A DNA stretch of 64,000 nucleotides from F1-120-MAGs118 sp013360535 (GCA_026647215.1 JAPKHC010000002.1:1-64000); one strand, 5' to 3'. Shown: positions 17,463 through 26,497, numbered from the stretch's first letter. The notes: generated from the letters alone by a model not told the origin. Made by a program: numbers and translations.

Positions 17463-18686
17463 ATGGCCGCCCGTCCGCAACGCGTCGATTCCAAGTCCGA
17501 CCCCCTCTCCCTCGAGGTCGATGCCGCTCTCGATGGCATCAACCTGCAGGAGCTCGACGAGTCGGGCCAGATGAGCCGCAAGGGCTCCGGCGGCTCCAAG
17601 CTCGTCAAGGGGCAGGTCGTCGGCTTCAGCGGCGACGACGTGATCGTCGAGCTCGGGCCCCTGTCGCAGGGCGTGATCAAGAAGACCGAGTTCGAGGAGC
17701 TCCCGAAGGTCGGCGCGAGCTTCGAGTTCTCCAAGCACGGCATGGAGGACGGCCTGCACGTGCTCTCGCTCAAGGAAGCGAAGGCGATGGCGGCCTGGAA
17801 CGAGCTCGCCGTCGGCGCCCGCGTCGAAGCGCGTGTCTCCGGACAGAACACGGGCGGCCTCGAGCTGCGCATCGGGCCCGTGTCGGCCTTCATGCCGGCC
17901 TCGCAGGTGAGCCTCGGCCGCGAGGACGACCTGCACCGCTACATCGGGCAGGTGCTCGAGTGCGAAGTGGTCGAGCTCGACCCCGCGAAGAAGCGCGTCG
18001 TGCTCTCGCGCCGCAAGGTGCTCGAAGGCGTGCGCGACGAGTCGCGCAAGCAGCTCGTCGGCGCCCTGACGGAAGGCCAGCTCATCACCGGCAAGGTCAC
18101 GCGCGTCGAGGCCTTCGGTGCGTTCGTCGACATCGGCGGCGGCGTCGAGGGCCTGCTGCACGTGTCGAACATCTCGCGCAAGCGCATCGAGAGCGCGGCC
18201 GACGTCCTCAAGACGGGCGATCAGGTCCGCGCGATGGTGCTCGAGATCAAGGAAGGTGGCAAGCGCATCGGCCTTGGCACCAAGCAGCTCGAAGCCGACC
18301 CCTGGGACGAGATGGGCGGCCGCATCGCGACGGGTCAGGTCCTGACCGGCAAGGTCGTGCGCCTGATGGAGTTCGGCGCGTTCGTCGAGCTCCTGCCGGG
18401 CATCGAAGGCCTGCTGCACGTGTCGCAGCTCTCCAAGGAGCGTGTCAAGCGCGTGCAGGACGTGGTCAAGGTCGGCCAGCAGGTCTCGGTGCGCGTGCAA
18501 TCCGTCGACGCGCGCCAGAAGCGCGTCTCGCTCTCGCGCATGGACGAGCGCGGTGCGCTGATCGGCTCCGAGGACTCGGTCGAAGGCGCCGTGATCCAGC
18601 AGATGCTCGAGCGCCAGTCGGGCGGCAAGGCCCAGACCAACCTCGGCAGCCTGTTCAAGAAGGCGCTCGACAACAAGAAGCCGTGA
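17463..18686 (+). CDS. Four-domain S1 RNA-binding protein
   Basis: A 407-residue cytoplasmic protein with four S1 (OB-fold) domains at about 47-110, 115-180, 197-268 and 284-352. Domains 3 and 4 carry the classic surface pattern GKVTRVEAFGAFVDIGGGVEGLLHVSNIS and GKVVRLMEFGAFVELLPGIEGLLHVSQLS; domains 1 and 2 are more divergent. Length and domain number are close to short bacterial S1-like proteins rather than the six-domain E. coli form. It probably binds mRNA during translation. The ATG at 17463 is preferred to an in-frame start 27 bases upstream. Converges with panB. Confidence 0.88.
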   Translation: MAARPQRVDSKSDPLSLEVDAALDGINLQELDESGQMSRKGSGGSKLVKGQVVGFSGDDVIVELGPLSQGVIKKTEFEELPKVGASFEFSKHGMEDGLHVLSLKEAKAMAAWNELAVGARVEARVSGQNTGGLELRIGPVSAFMPASQVSLGREDDLHRYIGQVLECEVVELDPAKKRVVLSRRKVLEGVRDESRKQLVGALTEGQLITGKVTRVEAFGAFVDIGGGVEGLLHVSNISRKRIESAADVLKTGDQVRAMVLEIKEGGKRIGLGTKQLEADPWDEMGGRIATGQVLTGKVVRLMEFGAFVELLPGIEGLLHVSQLSKERVKRVQDVVKVGQQVSVRVQSVDARQKRVSLSRMDERGALIGSEDSVEGAVIQQMLERQSGGKAQTNLGSLFKKALDNKKP

Positions 18687-18738
18687 ACACGGGCTCGCGC
18701 GTCCGCGGGCCACGCTCCGTCGCTCAGCGGCTTTCCGC

Positions 18739-19566
18739 TCAGTAGCTTTCTTCAGGGCCCGGGAACTCCCGGGCCTTGACGTCTCGGCGGTAGTGCTCGA
18801 AGGCGCTGAGCATCTCGGCGCCGAGCTCCGAGTAGCGGCGCACGAAACGCGGGTGGAAGCGCGTGTACAGGCCGAGCATGTCCTGCGAGACGAGGATCTG
18901 CCCGTCGCAGCCCGCGCCCGCGCCGATGCCGATCACGGGGATCGAGACCGACTTCGAGATCTCGCTCGCGAGGCTCGCCGGCACCTTCTCGATCACGATG
19001 CCGAAGGCTCCCGCCTGCTCGAGCGCCTTCGCGTCGCGCTTGAGCTGCTCCGCCTCCTCCGCTTCCGTCGCGCGCACCTGGTACGTGCCGAACTGGTGGA
19101 TCGACTGCGGCGTGAGCCCGATGTGCCCCATCACGGGGATGCCGACATCGACGATGCGCTGCACGGTCGGGCAGAGCTTCTCGCCGCCCTCGACCTTCAC
19201 CGCCTCGACACCCGACTCCTTCACCATGCGCCCCGCGTTGCGCAGCGCCTCGTCCGCGTTGACCTGATAGGTCATGAACGGCATGTCGCCGACGACCAGC
19301 GCGCGCTGCACGCCGCGTGCGACGACCGTGCAGTGGTAGAGCATCTGCTCGAGCGTCACCCCCACCGTCGTGTCGAGGCCCTGCACGACCATGCCCGCCG
19401 AGTCGCCGACGAGGATCAGGTCGATGCCGGCGCGGTCGAGCAGCTCGGCCATCAGGAAGTCGTAGGCCGTCAGCGCGGAAATCGGCTCACCACGCTCCTT
19501 CATCTTGAGCAGCGAGCGCGTCGTCACCTTGCGGTTGCGCTTGTCGGACTGGGACTCGGTCGACAT
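18739..19566 (-). CDS. panB: 3-methyl-2-oxobutanoate hydroxymethyltransferase
   Basis: A 275-residue enzyme that adds a hydroxymethyl group from methylene-THF to 2-oxoisovalerate, the first committed step of pantothenate and coenzyme A synthesis. Family motifs are SALTAYDFLMAELLDRAG, LVGDSAGMVVQG, VGDMPFMTY, EGGEKLCPTV, VMGHIGLTPQS and IGIGAGAGCDGQILVSQDMLG. Start ATG 19564-19566 has a strong ribosome site (AAGGAAAGG). It lies 20 bases downstream of the FAD oxidoreductase gene, so the two are probably co-transcribed. Confidence 0.95.
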   Translation of the reverse strand: MSTESQSDKRNRKVTTRSLLKMKERGEPISALTAYDFLMAELLDRAGIDLILVGDSAGMVVQGLDTTVGVTLEQMLYHCTVVARGVQRALVVGDMPFMTYQVNADEALRNAGRMVKESGVEAVKVEGGEKLCPTVQRIVDVGIPVMGHIGLTPQSIHQFGTYQVRATEAEEAEQLKRDAKALEQAGAFGIVIEKVPASLASEISKSVSIPVIGIGAGAGCDGQILVSQDMLGLYTRFHPRFVRRYSELGAEMLSAFEHYRRDVKAREFPGPEESY

Positions 19567-19586
19567 GGTTGGCCTTTCCTTGCGCG

Positions 19587-21212
19587 CTAGCCGCGCAGCA
19601 GCGCCAGCGCGGAGTTCGCTCCGTCGAGGGCGGCGCTCATGATGCCCCCGGCGTGGCCGGCGCCTTCGCCGACCGGAAGGAGATTGGTGAAGCCCGGCGA
19701 CGTGCGCCGCTCGGCGTCGCGCAGCATGCGCACCGGGCCCGACGAGCGCGACTCGAGGCCGACGAACTGGCCTTCGTTGCTCGAAAAGTGCCGCAGGTTG
19801 CGGTCGAACTGCACCAGCGCGCGCGCGATCGCGTCGCGGCCGAGCTTGGGCAGCAGCAGGTCGAGCCGTCCCGGCCGCGTGCCGAAGGTGTAGGTCGAGT
19901 GGCGCGGGTTGGCGGTCTCGCGCCCCTCGAGGAAGTCGCGCGCGCCCTGCGCCGGTGCCGTGTAGTCGCTGCCGCCGGCCTCGAAGAAGGCGCGCTCGAG
20001 CGAGCGCTGGAACTCGACGCCCGCGAACGGTCCGGGGCCGAACTCGCGCGGCCCGAAGGTCGTGACGATCGCCGCCGTGGCCCAAGGCGAGGAGTGGCGC
20101 GAGTTGCTCATGCCGTTCGTGCACAGGAGTCCCGCTTCGCTCACGCTCGCCACGATGCGTCCGCCGGGGCACATGCAGAACGAGAACGCGCTCGGGATGC
20201 CGTTGCCCGCCTTGCAGACGAGGCCGTAGCTCGCCGCGCCCACCTCCGGCACGCGCCCGCCGAAACGCCCCTCGTCGATCAGCTCCTGCGGATGTTCGAT
20301 GCGCAGGCCGAGCTGGAACGGCTTCGCCTCGAACGGCACGCCTTGCGAGTGCAGCTTCGCCCACGTGTCGCGCGCGCTGTGGCCGGGCGCGAGCACGAGC
20401 GCGGAACAGGCGACCTCGCCCTGCGTCGTCGCGACCGCGCGCACGGTGTCTCCCTCCAGCACGAGCCCTTCCATGCGAGTGTCGAAGCGGAACTCGACGC
20501 CGAGCTCGACCAGGCGCCGGCGCAATTCGGGCAGCACCTTGTGCAGCTTGTCGGTGCCGATGTGTGCGAGGCTGTCGTACACGATGGCCTGCGGCGCGCC
20601 GCAAGTGACGAGCTCCTCGAGCAGCGGCACCTCGAGCGGGTCGTCGACGCGCGTGTAGATCTTGCCGTCGGAGTACGTGCCCGCGCCGCCTTCGCCGAAC
20701 AGCAGGTTGCGCTCGGGATCGACGACGCGCGTGCGGTGGAAGCGCACCAGCGGTCGCGAGCGATCCTCGAGCTTCGGCCCGCGCTCCAGGATCACGGCCC
20801 GCACTCCGTTGCGCGCGAGCACCCAGGCCGCGAACAGGCCTCCCGGGCCGGAGCCGACGATCACGACCGGCGCTGCGCCGCTCGCGCGCAGGTGCGGAGC
20901 GACGCTCGGCAGCACGACCTGCCCGTCGCGCGGCGCCTCGCGCACGCGCCCGGTGCGCACGGCCTGATCGAGGCGCTTCGAGCGCCGTCGCGCGTCGACC
21001 ACGACGTCGACGTGGTAGATCCAGTGCATGCGCCGCGACGCGCCGCGGAAGCGCGCGTCGAGCGCCTTGCGGGCGATGCGGACGCCGCGCAGGTCCTCGC
21101 GCGCGAAGCCGAGCTCGCGCGCCGCCAGCTCCGCCAGACGCGACTCGTCCTCGCCGAGCGCCAGCTCGAGCTGCATCACGCGCCAGGTCGCGGTCGGCTT
21201 GGGGGTGTTCAT
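19587..21212 (-). CDS. FAD-dependent oxidoreductase (COG2509 type)
   Basis: A 541-residue flavoprotein. An N-terminal ThiI/BFD-like alpha-beta segment of about 100 residues (LELALGEDESRLAELAARELG) precedes the dinucleotide fold VVIVGSGPGGLFAAWVLARNG near 116-136. It is followed by GAGTYSDGKIYTRV and a C-terminal GEGAGHAGGIMSAALDG that closes the FAD site. This architecture is that of a widespread uncharacterised FAD-dependent dehydrogenase group; the substrate is not known. It is the likely first gene of a two-gene unit with panB, although the pairing does not by itself indicate a role in pantothenate synthesis. Confidence 0.88.
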   Translation of the reverse strand: MNTPKPTATWRVMQLELALGEDESRLAELAARELGFAREDLRGVRIARKALDARFRGASRRMHWIYHVDVVVDARRRSKRLDQAVRTGRVREAPRDGQVVLPSVAPHLRASGAAPVVIVGSGPGGLFAAWVLARNGVRAVILERGPKLEDRSRPLVRFHRTRVVDPERNLLFGEGGAGTYSDGKIYTRVDDPLEVPLLEELVTCGAPQAIVYDSLAHIGTDKLHKVLPELRRRLVELGVEFRFDTRMEGLVLEGDTVRAVATTQGEVACSALVLAPGHSARDTWAKLHSQGVPFEAKPFQLGLRIEHPQELIDEGRFGGRVPEVGAASYGLVCKAGNGIPSAFSFCMCPGGRIVASVSEAGLLCTNGMSNSRHSSPWATAAIVTTFGPREFGPGPFAGVEFQRSLERAFFEAGGSDYTAPAQGARDFLEGRETANPRHSTYTFGTRPGRLDLLLPKLGRDAIARALVQFDRNLRHFSSNEGQFVGLESRSSGPVRMLRDAERRTSPGFTNLLPVGEGAGHAGGIMSAALDGANSALALLRG

Positions 21213-21325
21213 CGCGGGGAGCCACTCGGCTCAAGCGCCGGGCGCCACGATACCAACGGCTTCCACGGCGTTCAGGCGCCGCAGGCCCCCTTCTTTGGCG
21301 CTCCCCGACGGCTATCCTGCTGCGC

Positions 21326-22435
21326 GTGAGTCCCGGCAACGCCCCGACGCCCACCGCGGGCGCACTCCCCGACTTCGGCCCGCTCCTCGCGGACCTGGGT
21401 GCCTCTGCAGCGGAGCTCGGCTCGCGCGTCGTGGTCGCTCCCGCGGGTGCGCCTGCGCTGCGCACGATCCCGCGCGACGGCTGGGCGCTGGCGCTCGTGC
21501 CGGGCGAACCGACCGAGGCCGAGCTCGCGGAGCACCGCAACCGCCTGTGGCCCGACCTGCATGTCGTGGCGCTGTTCCGCTGCGGTGCGGAGCGCATCGC
21601 GCGCGACACGCTGCAGGGGCGCGAGAAACTCAAGTCCGCGTGCGACTTCCGCGGTGTCGTGCTCGCGGCCCGGCGCCGCGAAGAGGTGCTCAGCCCCACC
21701 GCGACCGTCGCGAAGTTCGACCAGAACGCCGGCGGCTGGAACGGCGAGCCCGGCCGCCCCGGCTATGCGCACTTCCGCTGGATGCGGCGCTACGTCGGCC
21801 TGTACGCGCCGCCGCGCAAGGGCGAGCGCATCCTCGACTTCGGCTGCGGCGCCGGCTGGGTCGGCATCGAGGCCGCGCTCGCCGCCGGTGGAGCCTCGCT
21901 CGCGGCCTTCGACCCGTCGCCCGAGATGGTGCGCAACGCCGAAGCCAACGCGCGCGCGAGCGGACTGACCGAGTTCCGCGGTCGCACCGGCTTCGGCGAG
22001 GCGCCGCCCTTCGACGAGCGCTTCGAACTCGTGATTTCCTCGGGCGTCGTCAGCTTTTCGCCCGACCAGCGCGCGTGGTTCGACGGGCTCGTCCGCTGCG
22101 TCGCACCCGGTGGCCGCCTTGTCGTCGGCGACCTCAACCCGAGCTCGCGCGGCATGCTGCACCGACGTGCGACACGGCCGCTGCTTCCGGCGCGCGAGCT
22201 CAACGCCCTCGAAGCGAGCGCAGCGCAGCGGGAGCTCGAGCGCCGCGGCTTCGTGCACGAGGACACCGCGGGTTACCAGCTCACGCGCCCCGTGCCGCAA
22301 CTCGCGCACTGGTCCGACGCGAAGCTCGGCGGCGCACTCTCGGGCCTGCTGCTCGCGTGGAATCGCTTCCGCGCGGGCCCGACCGGCAACCTCGGCGCCT
22401 TCGACTCCTGGGTGATGCGACTGCGGGCGCCCTGA
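21326..22435 (+). CDS. Class I SAM-dependent methyltransferase with N-terminal extension
   Basis: A 369-residue protein starting with GTG 21326. The C-terminal two thirds are a Rossmann methyltransferase: motif I ILDFGCGAGWVGIEAAL near 167-183, motif II AAFDPSPEMVRNAE, and the post-motif VISSGVVSFS. The first 130 residues (ending VLSPTATVAKFDQNAGGWN) are not recognised and may bind the acceptor. The acceptor molecule cannot be guessed. A 12-bp hairpin spans its stop codon. It is convergent with the selenocysteine-candidate redoxin gene. Confidence 0.82.
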   Translation: MSPGNAPTPTAGALPDFGPLLADLGASAAELGSRVVVAPAGAPALRTIPRDGWALALVPGEPTEAELAEHRNRLWPDLHVVALFRCGAERIARDTLQGREKLKSACDFRGVVLAARRREEVLSPTATVAKFDQNAGGWNGEPGRPGYAHFRWMRRYVGLYAPPRKGERILDFGCGAGWVGIEAALAAGGASLAAFDPSPEMVRNAEANARASGLTEFRGRTGFGEAPPFDERFELVISSGVVSFSPDQRAWFDGLVRCVAPGGRLVVGDLNPSSRGMLHRRATRPLLPARELNALEASAAQRELERRGFVHEDTAGYQLTRPVPQLAHWSDAKLGGALSGLLLAWNRFRAGPTGNLGAFDSWVMRLRAP

Positions 22436-22461
22436 GCCGCAGCCCAGGACGCCCGCAGTCG
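22418..22461. terminator. 12-bp perfect hairpin between convergent genes
   Basis: CGACTGCGGGCG (22418-22429) pairs perfectly with CGCCCGCAGTCG (22450-22461) around a 20-base loop that contains the methyltransferase TGA (22433-22435). It lies between two converging genes and would fold in both transcripts. No T-tract follows on either strand, so classical Rho-independent function is uncertain; a bidirectional block or mRNA 3'-end protection is the likely role. Confidence 0.5.
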
Positions 22462-22478
22462 ACACAGCCGCCGGACGG

Positions 22479-23534
22479 CTACTTCTTGCCGTCCTTCTTG
22501 GCCTGCTTGGCCTTGAGCTCGGCGAGCAGCGTGTCGACGGCCTCGTCCATCTTGGCCTCGCGCACGTTCATGTAGCGGATCACGCCCTCCTCATCGAGGA
22601 CGAAGATCGTCGGCCACGAGCTGACGCCCCAGGCGGTCGAGATCGGCCCGGACGTGCCGAGCTTGCCGTTCCAGAAGCTGCGCCACGTGATGCTCTCCTT
22701 CTCGAGCGCCGGCTTGAGCTTCTCGAGGTCGTCGTCGGAGTTGATGCCGATCAGCGCGAAGGGTTCGTCCTTGAGGCGTGCCACGAGCGACCGCTCGTGA
22801 GGGTACATGGCCCGGCAGGGCGGTCACCAGTTGCCCCAGAAGTCGAGCACGACGATCTTGCCGCGGTAGTCGGAGAGCTTGAACGGCTGGCCGTCGAGGT
22901 CGGTTCCTTCGATCTCCGGCGCGACCTTGCCGATCACGAGGTCGTTCGTCGCGCGCAGCTTGCCCGCGACGACGTCGCCCCACTTGCGGCCGCGCGCATC
23001 GAGCGCGGAGCCGAGCTCGCCCTGCAGCAGCTTGAGGATCCCGTCGAGCTTCTTCTGCTCGGCTTCCGAGAGCTTCTCCTTCTTCTGCTTCGCCATCAGC
23101 GAGTTGGCGTCCGCCCAGTGCGCCGCCGCCTTGACCGACGGGTTCTTCGTCACCGCGAGCACCGCCGCGCGGGTCTCCTCGCCGCCCGAGACGCGCAGCA
23201 GCGCCAGCATGCGCTCCGCGTCGTCGGCGAAGCGCTCGAGCGCGCGCGTGCGAACCTTCGCCCGCCACTCCTTGGCCTTCGTCGTCGTGCACTGCTCGGC
23301 GACTTCCTGCGCAAGGATCAGGGCGCTCCACGCCTCCTTGTCGTCCTTGGCCTCGTCGGCGGCTTTCCACAGCGTGTCGAGCCACTCGCCGACGACCTTC
23401 TCGTCGTTCTTGAGTTCCGGCTTCGCGCGCAGCTCCTTGGTGGCTTCGCGAATGCGCGCCACGTCGGCGGGGCCGTCGACCAGCGGCGGCACCGCGCTCG
23501 CGAGCAGCGCGAGCATCAGGCTTCGAACCAGCAT
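22479..23534 (-). CDS. TlpA/ResA-like redoxin with in-frame TGA, probable selenoprotein
   Basis: Read as one frame, this gene encodes 351 residues. Residues 1-17 are a signal peptide; 18-200 are a Lys/Glu-rich helical domain; 205-340 are a thioredoxin fold (VAPEIEGTDLDGQPFKLSDYRG, then IVVLDFWGNW, then PPCRAMYPHERSLV, then cis-Pro in SSWPTIFVL). The TGA at 22824-22826 (codon 237) falls exactly where the family has the first active-site cysteine (WGxWCxPC), and the frame continues unbroken with full family similarity. Selenocysteine insertion giving U-P-P-C is the simplest reading. A point mutation or sequencing error (TGC to TGA) is the alternative. Start ATG 23532-23534 has AAGGAG. It is last in an rpe-accD-redoxin unit. 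Confidence 0.75.
22782..22799 (-). promoter_or_regulatory. Candidate bacterial SECIS hairpin
   Basis: On the minus strand CACGAGC (22799-22793), loop GGTC (22792-22789) and GCTCGTG (22788-22782) form a perfect 7-bp stem with a GGUC loop. It begins 24 bases after the in-frame TGA; the loop begins 31 bases after it. Bacterial SECIS elements are small hairpins just 3' of the UGA whose loop carries a GU that SelB reads; the E. coli fdhF loop is AGGUCU. Caution: the same bases encode the conserved HERSLV, whose common codons are self-complementary, so part of the stem may be incidental. Confidence 0.55.
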
Positions 23535-23562
23535 CGGGGGATCTCCTTGGGTAGGAACGGTT

Positions 23563-24471
23563 TCAGGCCTTCGTCGTCTCGCGCGCAGCGACCTTGGAGC
23601 CGCCCGCGTAGTCGAGCAGGCGCGCGAGCACCTGCTTCATCTCCGACCGCTTGACGATGCGGTCGATCTGTCCCTTCTCGAGCAGGAACTCGGCGCGCTG
23701 GAAGCCCGCCGGAAGCTCCTGCTTGAGCGTCGTCGCGATCACGCGCGGGCCGGCGAAGCCGATCAGCGCGCCGGGCTCGGCCAGCGTGATGTCGCACACC
23801 GACGCGAACGACGCCGTGACGCCGCCGGTGGTCGGGTGCGTCATGACGCAGATCGAGAAGCCGCCCGCGTCGTTGAGCTCCGCCAGCGCCGAGCAGGTCT
23901 TCGCCATCTGCATCAAGGACAGCACGCCCTCGTGCATGCGCGCGCCGCCGGAGCCGGTGAACATCACCAGCGGCAGCGCGTTCTTGCGCGCGATCTCGGC
24001 CGCCAGCGCGATCTTCTCGCCGACCACCTCGCCCATCGAGCCGCCGAGGAAGCTGAAGTCGAGCACCGCGAGCACGACCTCGCGCCCCTCGATGCGGCCC
24101 GTGCCGCACAGCAGCGCCTCGTTCTGCTTGGTGCGCGCGCGCGCCTTCTCGACCTTGTCGAGGTACGGCGAGCTGTCCTTGAACTCCAGCCGGTCGAGCG
24201 CCGTGATCTCGGCGAAGCGCTCGACCCACGTGCCCTCGTCGAGCGTCATCGCGATGCGCTCACGGCCGGGCAACGTGAAGTGGAACTCGCAGGTCGGGCA
24301 AACGCGGCCCTTTTCCTCGAGCTCCTTGCGGTAGATCATCGAGCCGCAGCTCTCGCACTTGAGCCACAGCCCGCCCGGCATGTCCTTCTTCTTGCGCAGG
24401 CGCGAGAAACGCGTCTCGCTCAGGCTCGATTCGGGGATGCGGGCGTCGTCCTTCTGCTGCTTGTCGGCCAA
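23563..24471 (-). CDS. accD: Acetyl-CoA carboxylase carboxyltransferase beta subunit
   Basis: A 302-residue subunit that, with AccA, transfers the carboxyl group from biotin to acetyl-CoA to make malonyl-CoA. The N-terminal four-cysteine zinc ribbon (KCESCGSMIYRKELEEKGRVCPTC) and the crotonase-like core (GSGGARMHEGVLSLMQMAKT, GGVTASFASVCDI, GPRVIATTLKQELP) are intact. The start is TTG 24469-24471, preceded by GGAG eight bases upstream, an uncommon start codon. It lies 19 bases after rpe and 28 bases before the redoxin gene. accA is not in the window. Confidence 0.95.
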   Translation of the reverse strand: MADKQQKDDARIPESSLSETRFSRLRKKKDMPGGLWLKCESCGSMIYRKELEEKGRVCPTCEFHFTLPGRERIAMTLDEGTWVERFAEITALDRLEFKDSSPYLDKVEKARARTKQNEALLCGTGRIEGREVVLAVLDFSFLGGSMGEVVGEKIALAAEIARKNALPLVMFTGSGGARMHEGVLSLMQMAKTCSALAELNDAGGFSICVMTHPTTGGVTASFASVCDITLAEPGALIGFAGPRVIATTLKQELPAGFQRAEFLLEKGQIDRIVKRSEMKQVLARLLDYAGGSKVAARETTKA

Positions 24472-24490
24472 GGGTGTCTCCAGGGGCGTC

Positions 24491-25174
24491 TCAGGCGTGG
24501 GCCGCCGCGCGCGCGCGGGCGGCCTCGGACTTGAACGAGCGGATCGTCGCGGCCATGTCGGGCGCGCCGAACACGGCGGAGCCCGCGACGAAGACGTTGG
24601 TGCCGGCCTCGGCGCAGGCGGCGATCGTCGCGGCGTTGATGCCGCCGTCCATCTCGATGTCGCGCTCGAAGCCGCGCTCGCGCAGCCCGCGCACCTTCGG
24701 CAGGACCTCGGGCATGAACTTCTGGCCGCCGAATCCGGGGAAGACGCTCATCACGAGCACGAGGTCGAGCTCGTCGGCGTAGTCGAGCATGCGCTCGAGC
24801 GGCGTGTCGGGATTGAGCGAGACGCCGACCTTCGCCACGCCCTCGGCGCGGAAGGCGCGGATCACGTCGCGGGCCGCGGACGGCGTCGCGCACACTTCGG
24901 CGTGGAACGTGAGCACGTGCGCCCCGGCCTTCGCGTAGTGGCGCGCGTAGCGCAGCGGGTCGGTGATCATCAGGTGGACGTCGAGTGGCCGGCGGGCGAC
25001 CTTCGCGATCGCCTCGACCACCGGCGGGCCGATCGTGAGGTTGGGCACGAAGTGGCCGTCCATCACGTCGACGTGGAGCCAGTCGGCGCCGGCGGCCTCG
25101 ACCCGCTCGACCTCGGACGCCAGACGGGCGAAGTCGCAGGAGAGCAGCGACGGGGAGATCAGGAGCTCGTTCAT
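24491..25174 (-). CDS. rpe: Ribulose-phosphate 3-epimerase
   Basis: A 227-residue TIM-barrel enzyme that interconverts ribulose 5-phosphate and xylulose 5-phosphate in the pentose phosphate pathway. The family signatures are LISPSLLSCDFARL, WLHVDVMDGHFVPNLTIGP (metal-binding His and Asp), VMSVFPGFGGQKFMPEVL and MDGGINAATI, followed by the phosphate loop FVAGSAVFG. The C-terminal end is Ala-rich (ARARAAAHA). It begins 120 bases after pgk on the same strand, with a terminator-like hairpin in between, so it may have its own promoter. Confidence 0.95.
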   Translation of the reverse strand: MNELLISPSLLSCDFARLASEVERVEAAGADWLHVDVMDGHFVPNLTIGPPVVEAIAKVARRPLDVHLMITDPLRYARHYAKAGAHVLTFHAEVCATPSAARDVIRAFRAEGVAKVGVSLNPDTPLERMLDYADELDLVLVMSVFPGFGGQKFMPEVLPKVRGLRERGFERDIEMDGGINAATIAACAEAGTNVFVAGSAVFGAPDMAATIRSFKSEAARARAAAHA

Positions 25175-25243
25175 CGTTGGAATGGCCCTAGGCTACGCCG
25201 CACCCTGCCCGGGAGGCCAGAGGCGGCGCCGGAGAGAACGAAG

Positions 25244-25278
25244 CCGCCCCCACGCACCGGGCCGGCGCGCGGGGGCGG
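25244..25278 (-). terminator. Terminator-like hairpin downstream of pgk
   Basis: On the minus strand CCGCCCCC (25278-25271) pairs with GGGGGCGG (25251-25244) around an 18-base GC-rich loop and is followed by a T-rich run (cttcgttctctcc). It lies 16 bases after the pgk stop and would end or attenuate the gap-pgk transcript before rpe. Confidence 0.6.
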
Positions 25279-25294
25279 AACGAAAGAGTCGCGT

Positions 25295-26493
25295 TCAGGC
25301 CTTGGTCGAGAGCGACGTGATGCCCGGCAGCGCCTTGCCCTCGAGCAGCTCGAGGGACGCACCACCGCCGGTCGACACGTGCTTGACCTTGGCCGACAGG
25401 CCCAGCTGCTCGAGGGCCGCGACCGAGTCGCCGCCGCCGACCACCGTGTAGCCCTGGGCCGCCGCGACGGCCTGACCGACCGTCTTGGTGCCCTCGCAGA
25501 AGGCCGGCATCTCGAACACGCCCATCGGGCCGTTCCACACGATCGTGCGGGCGGCCGCGATGCGCTCGGCGAAGAGCTTGCGCGACTTCGGGCCGATGTC
25601 GAGCGCCATCCAGCCGTCGGGGATCGTGTCGACGACCTGCACGTTGGCGTCGGCCGCAAAACGGTCGGCGACGACGTGATCGACGGGCAGGAGCAGCTCG
25701 ACCTTGCGCTTCTTCGCCTTGGCGAGGGCCGCCTTGACGACCTCCATGCGCTCGTCCTCGCACAGCGACTTGCCGATCCCCTGGCCCAGCGCTTTCAGGA
25801 ACGTGTACGCCATGCCACCGCCGACGAGCAGCGTGTCGCACTTGTCGAGCAAGTTGTCGATCACGAGCAGCTTGTCGGAGACCTTGGCGCCGCCGAGGAT
25901 CGCGACCAGCGGACGCTGGGGCGAGCTCAACACGCGCTGGAAGGCCTCGATCTCCGCCTGCAGCAGCCGACCGGCGACCGACGGCAGGAGCTTCGCCACC
26001 TCGCTGACCGAACATTCCGCGCGGTGCGACGTGCCGAAGGCGTCGTTGACGAACACGTCGCCGAGCCTCGCGTAGGCCTTCGAGAGCTCCGGATCCGCCT
26101 TCTGCTCGCCCGCGTTGAAGCGGACGTTCTCGAGCAGGATCACGCTGCCCTTGGGCGCCGACGCGACCGCCTTCTCGACCGCGGGGCCGGTGCTCTCCTT
26201 GAGCGCCTGCACCTCCTGGCCGAGCAACTTCGCCAGCCGCTTCGCCACCGGGGCGAGCCGCAGCTTCTCGTCGACGCCCTTGGGACGCCCGAGGTGGCTC
26301 ATCAGCACGACGCAACGTGCGCCCTTCGCGAGCACTTCCTCGATCGTCGGAAGCGCCGCGCGGATGCGCGTGTCGTCGGTGATCTTGCCGTTCGCGTCCT
26401 GCGGGACGTTGAAGTCCACGCGCATCAGGACGCGCTTGCCCTTGAGTGCGAGCGCGTCGAGGCCGGCGCTGCCGCCGGAGCCCGACGCGCCGG

Positions 26494-26497
<4 letters not shown>
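25295..26497 (-). CDS. pgk: Phosphoglycerate kinase
   Basis: A 400-residue glycolytic enzyme that forms ATP from 1,3-bisphosphoglycerate. Conserved blocks include RVLMRVDFNVP, TRIRAALPTI, LMSHLGRPKG, LLENVRFNAGE, FVNDAFGTSHR, AILGGAKVSDK, VWNGPMGVFE and the nucleotide loop VVGGGDS. The N-terminus has a short Gly/Ser-rich addition (TGASGSGGSAGLD). The ATG 26495-26497 overlaps the gap stop as ATGA, so the genes are translationally coupled. Confidence 0.97.

Noticed and set aside
22824..22826. Simple nonsense mutation splitting the redoxin into two genes
   Set aside because: The frame is kept, the downstream half lacks a plausible own start (ATG 22808 would omit the active site), and TGA replaces exactly the catalytic cysteine; it remains a fallback if no Sec machinery exists.
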